DNA from: Pseudoalteromonas sp.
GTDB taxonomy: Bacteria > Pseudomonadota > Gammaproteobacteria > Enterobacterales > Alteromonadaceae
DNA length: 64,000 nucleotides
Reading direction: 5' to 3'
Assembly: GCF_018402495.1 (NCBI RefSeq)
Contig: NZ_JAGYIU010000006.1
Span: 17,290 to 81,289 of the forward strand
A program made the position numbers and the translations under genes. The notes under the pieces are model-generated. The model made no database searches and had not been told where the DNA came from. It worked only from the letters and a program-made list of their open reading frames with translations. How positions within the stretch are numbered: position 1 is the stretch's first letter; every line of letters starts with the position of its first letter. Below, one piece after another: positions 59,281 to 64,000 of this stretch.

Positions 59281-60540
59281 TTACTGACGTTTCATCGAAT
59301 CAAAAAACTCATCGTTGGTTTTACTCATTGATAGTTTATCGATTAAAAATTCCATGGCATCAATTTCTGACATGTCATGGACTATCTTACGTAAAATCCA
59401 CAGCTTTTGTAGCTCATCAGGCTTAGTAAGTAATTCTTCACGACGCGTACCTGAGCGGTTAAAGTCGATAGCAGGGAATACACGTTTTTCCGCAATTTTA
59501 CGGTTAAGGTGTAGCTCCATATTACCTGTACCTTTAAACTCTTCGTAGATAACTTCATCCATTTTAGAGCCGGTATCAATAAGCGCTGTTGCAATAATTG
59601 TTAAGCTACCACCTTCTTCCACGTTACGAGCAGCACCAAAGAAACGCTTAGGTTTGTGAAGTGCATTTGCATCTACACCACCGGTTAATACTTTACCAGA
59701 TGATGGAATAACGGTGTTGTATGCACGTGCTAAACGTGTGATTGAATCAAGTAGAATCACCACGTCTTTTTTGTGTTCAACTAAACGTTTTGCTTTTTCG
59801 ATAACCATTTCCGCAACTTGTACGTGACGAGATGCTGGCTCATCGAATGTTGATGCAATAACTTCGCCTTTTACTAGGCGTTGCATCTCAGTTACTTCTT
59901 CTGGGCGTTCATCAATAAGTAAAACCATCAATGTAACATCAGGGTGGTTATGGGTGATTGATTGTGCAATATTTTGTAGCAACATGGTTTTACCCGCTTT
60001 TGGCGGGGCTACTAATAAACCACGTTGGCCGCGGCCAATTGGTGAGGCCAAATCAAGAACTCGAGCAGTAATATCTTCTTTACTGCCGTTGCCACGTTCC
60101 ATACGAAAACGTTCGTTTGCATGCAGTGGTGTCAGGTTTTCAAAAAGAATTTTAGTGCGAGAGTTTTCAGGTTTGTCAAAATTCACTTCGTTTACTTTAA
60201 GTAAAGCAAAGTAGCGTTCCCCATCTTTTGGCGGGCGAATAAGACCCGAAATAGAGTCGCCGGTACGCATACTAAAACGGCGAATTTGGCTTGGAGACAC
60301 ATAAATATCATCTGGGCCAGCTAAGTAAGAAGCTTCTGATGATCTTAAAAAGCCAAAACCATCTTGTAAAATTTCTAATACACCGCCACCGAAGATATTT
60401 TCTCCGCCTTTGGCGTGGGATTTAAGAATAGCAAAAATAATATCTTGCTTTCTTAAGCGGGCTACGTTTTCGAGCCCCATGGACTCAGCTAAGTTTACAA
60501 GCTCTTTAATGGACTTGTCTTTTAATTCGCGTAAATGCAT
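59281..60540 (-). CDS. rho: Transcription termination factor Rho
   Basis: [25 protein letters not shown]...[19 protein letters not shown]. Confidence 0.98.
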   Translation of the reverse strand: MHLRELKDKSIKELVNLAESMGLENVARLRKQDIIFAILKSHAKGGENIFGGGVLEILQDGFGFLRSSEASYLAGPDDIYVSPSQIRRFSMRTGDSISGLIRPPKDGERYFALLKVNEVNFDKPENSRTKILFENLTPLHANERFRMERGNGSKEDITARVLDLASPIGRGQRGLLVAPPKAGKTMLLQNIAQSITHNHPDVTLMVLLIDERPEEVTEMQRLVKGEVIASTFDEPASRHVQVAEMVIEKAKRLVEHKKDVVILLDSITRLARAYNTVIPSSGKVLTGGVDANALHKPKRFFGAARNVEEGGSLTIIATALIDTGSKMDEVIYEEFKGTGNMELHLNRKIAEKRVFPAIDFNRSGTRREELLTKPDELQKLWILRKIVHDMSEIDAMEFLIDKLSMSKTNDEFFDSMKRQ

Positions 60541-60689
60541 ATTGGTGGGTTCTTTATTACAGTTGTCATACTCAAAATCGCTTTATTAGAGCGTTGAGTG
60601 AGGTTTGTTGAATATAACTAAGGATTAGTTGGCTTTATAAACTAGCAGGTCATTACTGCAGCGTCCAGTACTTCTGCAAAATAAATATA

Positions 60690-60717
60690 AAAAAAAGGGC
60701 TGAGCGCCCTTTTTTTA
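60690..60717. terminator. Terminator of trxA
   Basis: AAAAAAAAGGGCTGAGCGCCCTTTTTTT. Confidence 0.9.
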
Positions 60718-60726
60718 CATTTACAC

Positions 60727-61053
60727 TTAGATATTGTTTTCTAAAAACTCAACTAATTGCGTTTTTGATAGTGCACCTACTTTAGTTGCAGCTACTTGGC
60801 CATCTTTGAAAAGTAGTAGTGTAGGGATACCACGAATACCAAATTTAGGTGGCGTACCTGCATTTTGGTCAATATTTAACTTAGTGATCGTTACACGGCC
60901 ATCAAATTCATCAGCAACTTCGCTTAGAATTGGGGCGATCATTTTACAAGGTCCGCACCATTCAGCCCAAAAGTCTACTAGTACAGGTTTGTCTGATTGT
61001 AATACGTCAGCTTCAAAGCTATCGTCGGTAATTTGGATTATTTTCTCGCTCAT
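60727..61053 (-). CDS. trxA: Thioredoxin
   Basis: [17 protein letters not shown]. Confidence 0.98.
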   Translation of the reverse strand: MSEKIIQITDDSFEADVLQSDKPVLVDFWAEWCGPCKMIAPILSEVADEFDGRVTITKLNIDQNAGTPPKFGIRGIPTLLLFKDGQVAATKVGALSKTQLVEFLENNI

Positions 61054-61144
61054 TGCGCTCTCCGGTTTAGTTAGGCGAAATATTTAGTGCGTATTTAAAC
61101 ACTCTTGTTTCTTATTGCAAGTTTAAACGTTATGCTTAAACGCT

Positions 61145-62422
61145 ATGACTAAGACACATTTGACCGATAAAAAGTTTTCAGACTTTGCTATTGCCCCGGA
61201 AGTGGTTGCCGGATTAACCGAAAGTGGGTTTGAATATTGCACACCCATTCAAGCTAAATGCCTACCTTTTATTTGTGAAGGGCGCGATATTGCGGGCCAA
61301 GCACAAACAGGTACGGGTAAAACGTTGGCGTTTTTAACTGCCACATGCCATCGGTTATTACAATCTAGCAAAGCACCTAGTAAACATCCAAGAGCCCTGA
61401 TCATGGCCCCAACTCGGGAGCTTGCGATTCAGATCCACAAAGATGCTAAAATTTTAGCGCCGCACTGTAATCTTAACTTAGGTTTAGTATATGGTGGCGA
61501 AGATTACGAAAAACAACGTGCACAACTAGAAAAAGGCGTTGATATTTTAATTGGTACCACAGGTCGGCTTATCGACTTGTATAAGCAAGGCTGTTACACC
61601 CTCAATGAAATAGAGGTAGTCGTGCTTGATGAAGCCGATCGTATGTTCGATTTAGGCTTTATTAAAGATATTCGTTATATGTTTCGTCGTATGCCGGATA
61701 CATCAGAGCGTTTAAACTTATTGTTCTCCGCTACATTGTCGTATCGTGTACAAGAGCTTGCATTTGAACACATGACAAACCCAGAGCATGTGCAAATAGA
61801 GCCAGATGTAAAAACCGGTAAACGTATTCAAGAAGAGCTATTTCATCCCTCACAAGAAGATAAAATTAAGCTGTTATTAACCTTGATTGAAGAAGAGTGG
61901 CCTGAAAAAGCAATTGTGTTCGCAAATACTAAACACAGCTGTGAAACCGTATATGCATGGTTAAAAGCAGATGGACATCGAGTGGGTATGCTCACCGGTG
62001 ATGTAAATCAAAAGAAACGTCAATCAATTCTCGCGCAATTTAGTAAAGGCGAGCTAGACTTTTTAGTGGCTACTGATGTTGCAGCGCGTGGTTTACATAT
62101 TCCAGAAGTAAGTCATGTCTTTAACTTTGATTTACCAGATGACTGCGAAGATTACGTTCACCGTATTGGTCGTACAGCTCGTGCAGGCGCTTCGGGTCAT
62201 GCAATTAGCTTTGCGTGTGAGCAGTATGCTTATAACCTTCATGAAATTGAAGAGTACATCGAACACAGTATTCCTTTATCGCATTACGATAAAAGTGCAT
62301 TGTTAGATGATTTAACTAAGCCGACTATCCATAGAAAGCGTAATTTTTCCACTGGTCCACGTAATCGTAGTAATAATAACGGACGTCGCCCAAATAATGG
62401 TTACCAAAAAGGACGGTCGTAA
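61145..62422 (+). CDS. rhlB: ATP-dependent RNA helicase RhlB
   Basis: DEAD-box motifs ([34 protein letters not shown]); divergent from trxA-rho. Confidence 0.95.
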   Translation: MTKTHLTDKKFSDFAIAPEVVAGLTESGFEYCTPIQAKCLPFICEGRDIAGQAQTGTGKTLAFLTATCHRLLQSSKAPSKHPRALIMAPTRELAIQIHKDAKILAPHCNLNLGLVYGGEDYEKQRAQLEKGVDILIGTTGRLIDLYKQGCYTLNEIEVVVLDEADRMFDLGFIKDIRYMFRRMPDTSERLNLLFSATLSYRVQELAFEHMTNPEHVQIEPDVKTGKRIQEELFHPSQEDKIKLLLTLIEEEWPEKAIVFANTKHSCETVYAWLKADGHRVGMLTGDVNQKKRQSILAQFSKGELDFLVATDVAARGLHIPEVSHVFNFDLPDDCEDYVHRIGRTARAGASGHAISFACEQYAYNLHEIEEYIEHSIPLSHYDKSALLDDLTKPTIHRKRNFSTGPRNRSNNNGRRPNNGYQKGRS

Positions 62423-62467
62423 CCGACCGTTAGTTTGATAGTATTGGTCAATAGAGGTTTTTGAACG

Positions 62468-63961
62468 GTGGGGCAACTTAAACCGCAAAAAAATGTATAT
62501 GCAGTCATTGATTTGGGCTCAAATAGCTTTCATATGCTTATTGCCAAATCAGTGGCGGGTGGCTTGCAAACAATAGGTCGCGTCAAACGCAAAGTAAGAC
62601 TCGCCGCTGGGCTTGATGATAATAATTTATTGAGTTTAGAGGCTATGCAACGGGGTTGGGAGTGTTTGGCCTTGTTTGCAGAACGTTTGCAAGATATTCC
62701 TTCGCAAAACATCACTATTGTTGCCACTGCAACACTTCGTTTGGCAACTAATGCCGATGATTTTAAGCTGCGTGCTGAAAAAATATTAGGGCATAAAGTT
62801 AATGTTATTAGTGGTGAGCTAGAAGCGCGAACTATTTATAAAGGGGTTGCGCATACCTCTTCATGTACTGGTAAACAGCTAGTTATTGATATTGGTGGCG
62901 CGAGTACTGAAGTAGTGATTGGCAAGGGCTTTGAAGCACAGCATTATAAAAGTCTTAACATAGGCTGTGTTACTTACCTCGAACGCTACTTTAAAGATTG
63001 CCAGTTAAATGAAGCAAACTTTAATACTGCTATTAATGCCGCGCGCAGTGTTATTGATAAAATAGCGCCTGAGTATAAAACGGCTGGTTGGCAACTCGCT
63101 TCCGGTGCGTCAGGTACAGTTCAAGCTATTCAAGAGATCATGGTGGCACAAAATTTAAATGAAATGCTCACTCTTGAAAAGTTATATACTATTAAACAAC
63201 AATCTATTGCTTATAAAACGATTGCTGAACTCGACTTGCCAGGGTTAAGTGAAGAGCGACGTTTAGTGTTTGTATCTGGGCTGGCTATCTTAATTGCACT
63301 GTTTGAGTCACTAGAAATAGAACAAATGGGATTGGCTGGTGGCGCGCTTCGTGAAGGTGTTTTATATAGCATGCTACCGGAACTGCATAATAACGACATT
63401 CGTAAACGTACTATTGATGGTTTTATGAATCGTTATCATGTGGATCAAAAGCAAGCATCGCGAGTATCCGGCTTAGCTTTACAATTAGCTAGCGAGATTA
63501 ATCACTATTGGCCGATAGAAGCATTAAGTGGATTACCGCTTTTAAATGCGGTGGCGCAACTTCATGAGATTGGTTTATTAATAGAGTACAAGCAATACCA
63601 CAAACATACCGCTTACATTTTAGAAAATACCGATATGCCAGGTTTTTCGCAATCAGAACACAAAGTGATTGTTGCGATTGCCAACAGCCATCGTTCAGAC
63701 CTTCAAAAAGGATGTTTAGATCATTTAGGTGCGCACAGTAACGTTGCAACGTATATCGTTCGACTATTACGTATTGCTGTTATTTTATCTATGCGCCGAC
63801 AAGATGATGTTTTACCTAATTTTAAGATAACAGCTGAAAATGAAGAGTTAGCTATTCAATTTGAAAACGATTGGTTAAAAAACCACCCATTAATGGCAAG
63901 TGAGCTAAATCAAGAGATTAAGTATCAGAAAAAATGTGGTTGGAAACTTAAAGTAAACTAG
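62468..63961 (+). CDS. gppA: Exopolyphosphatase / guanosine pentaphosphatase (Ppx/GppA)
   Basis: YAVIDLGSNSFHMLIAK, VIDIGGASTEVVIG; GTG start; rhlB-gppA synteny. Confidence 0.93.
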   Translation: MGQLKPQKNVYAVIDLGSNSFHMLIAKSVAGGLQTIGRVKRKVRLAAGLDDNNLLSLEAMQRGWECLALFAERLQDIPSQNITIVATATLRLATNADDFKLRAEKILGHKVNVISGELEARTIYKGVAHTSSCTGKQLVIDIGGASTEVVIGKGFEAQHYKSLNIGCVTYLERYFKDCQLNEANFNTAINAARSVIDKIAPEYKTAGWQLASGASGTVQAIQEIMVAQNLNEMLTLEKLYTIKQQSIAYKTIAELDLPGLSEERRLVFVSGLAILIALFESLEIEQMGLAGGALREGVLYSMLPELHNNDIRKRTIDGFMNRYHVDQKQASRVSGLALQLASEINHYWPIEALSGLPLLNAVAQLHEIGLLIEYKQYHKHTAYILENTDMPGFSQSEHKVIVAIANSHRSDLQKGCLDHLGAHSNVATYIVRLLRIAVILSMRRQDDVLPNFKITAENEELAIQFENDWLKNHPLMASELNQEIKYQKKCGWKLKVN

Positions 63962-64000
63962 TTAAAGCGCTCTTAACCACAGTTTTTAGTGGTTAAAATG

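Overview
The window looks like a housekeeping-rich chromosomal segment of a marine gammaproteobacterium, most likely Pseudoalteromonas (inferred from gene content and synteny, not from any search). Recognisable blocks are azlCD, a folE-folX-folM (tetrahydromonapterin) cluster, nadE, ycaO, sugE/gdx, a BlaI-M56 pair, lptM-lysA-dapF-DUF484-xerC-yigB divergent from cyaY, hemC-hemDX-hemY, add, fre-ubiD, dbpA, rho-trxA and rhlB-gppA. I found no prophage, CRISPR array, integrase-driven island or obvious defence operon. The most unusual signals are non-coding. (1) Two complete, apparently identical 185-bp tandem repeats plus a partial one lie directly downstream of tRNA-Ser(GCU). Each carries the tRNA 3' end including CCA, its own intrinsic terminator and a chain of small hairpins. 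The layout resembles the E. coli tyrT/rtT repeats. (2) A candidate structured small RNA with a promoter and a strong terminator sits at about 2036-2208, next to an unlisted 46-aa basic small protein. (3) Two families of short inverted-repeat (MITE-like) elements are present. (4) Two adjacent decayed genes (DUF808 and an M28-type peptidase) mark a degradation patch at 51.3-54.0 kb. Gene-level points of interest are a GNAT-nitrilase fusion coupled to sugE, a HemD-HemX fusion, an M56-TonB fusion and a GlyGly-CTERM protease.
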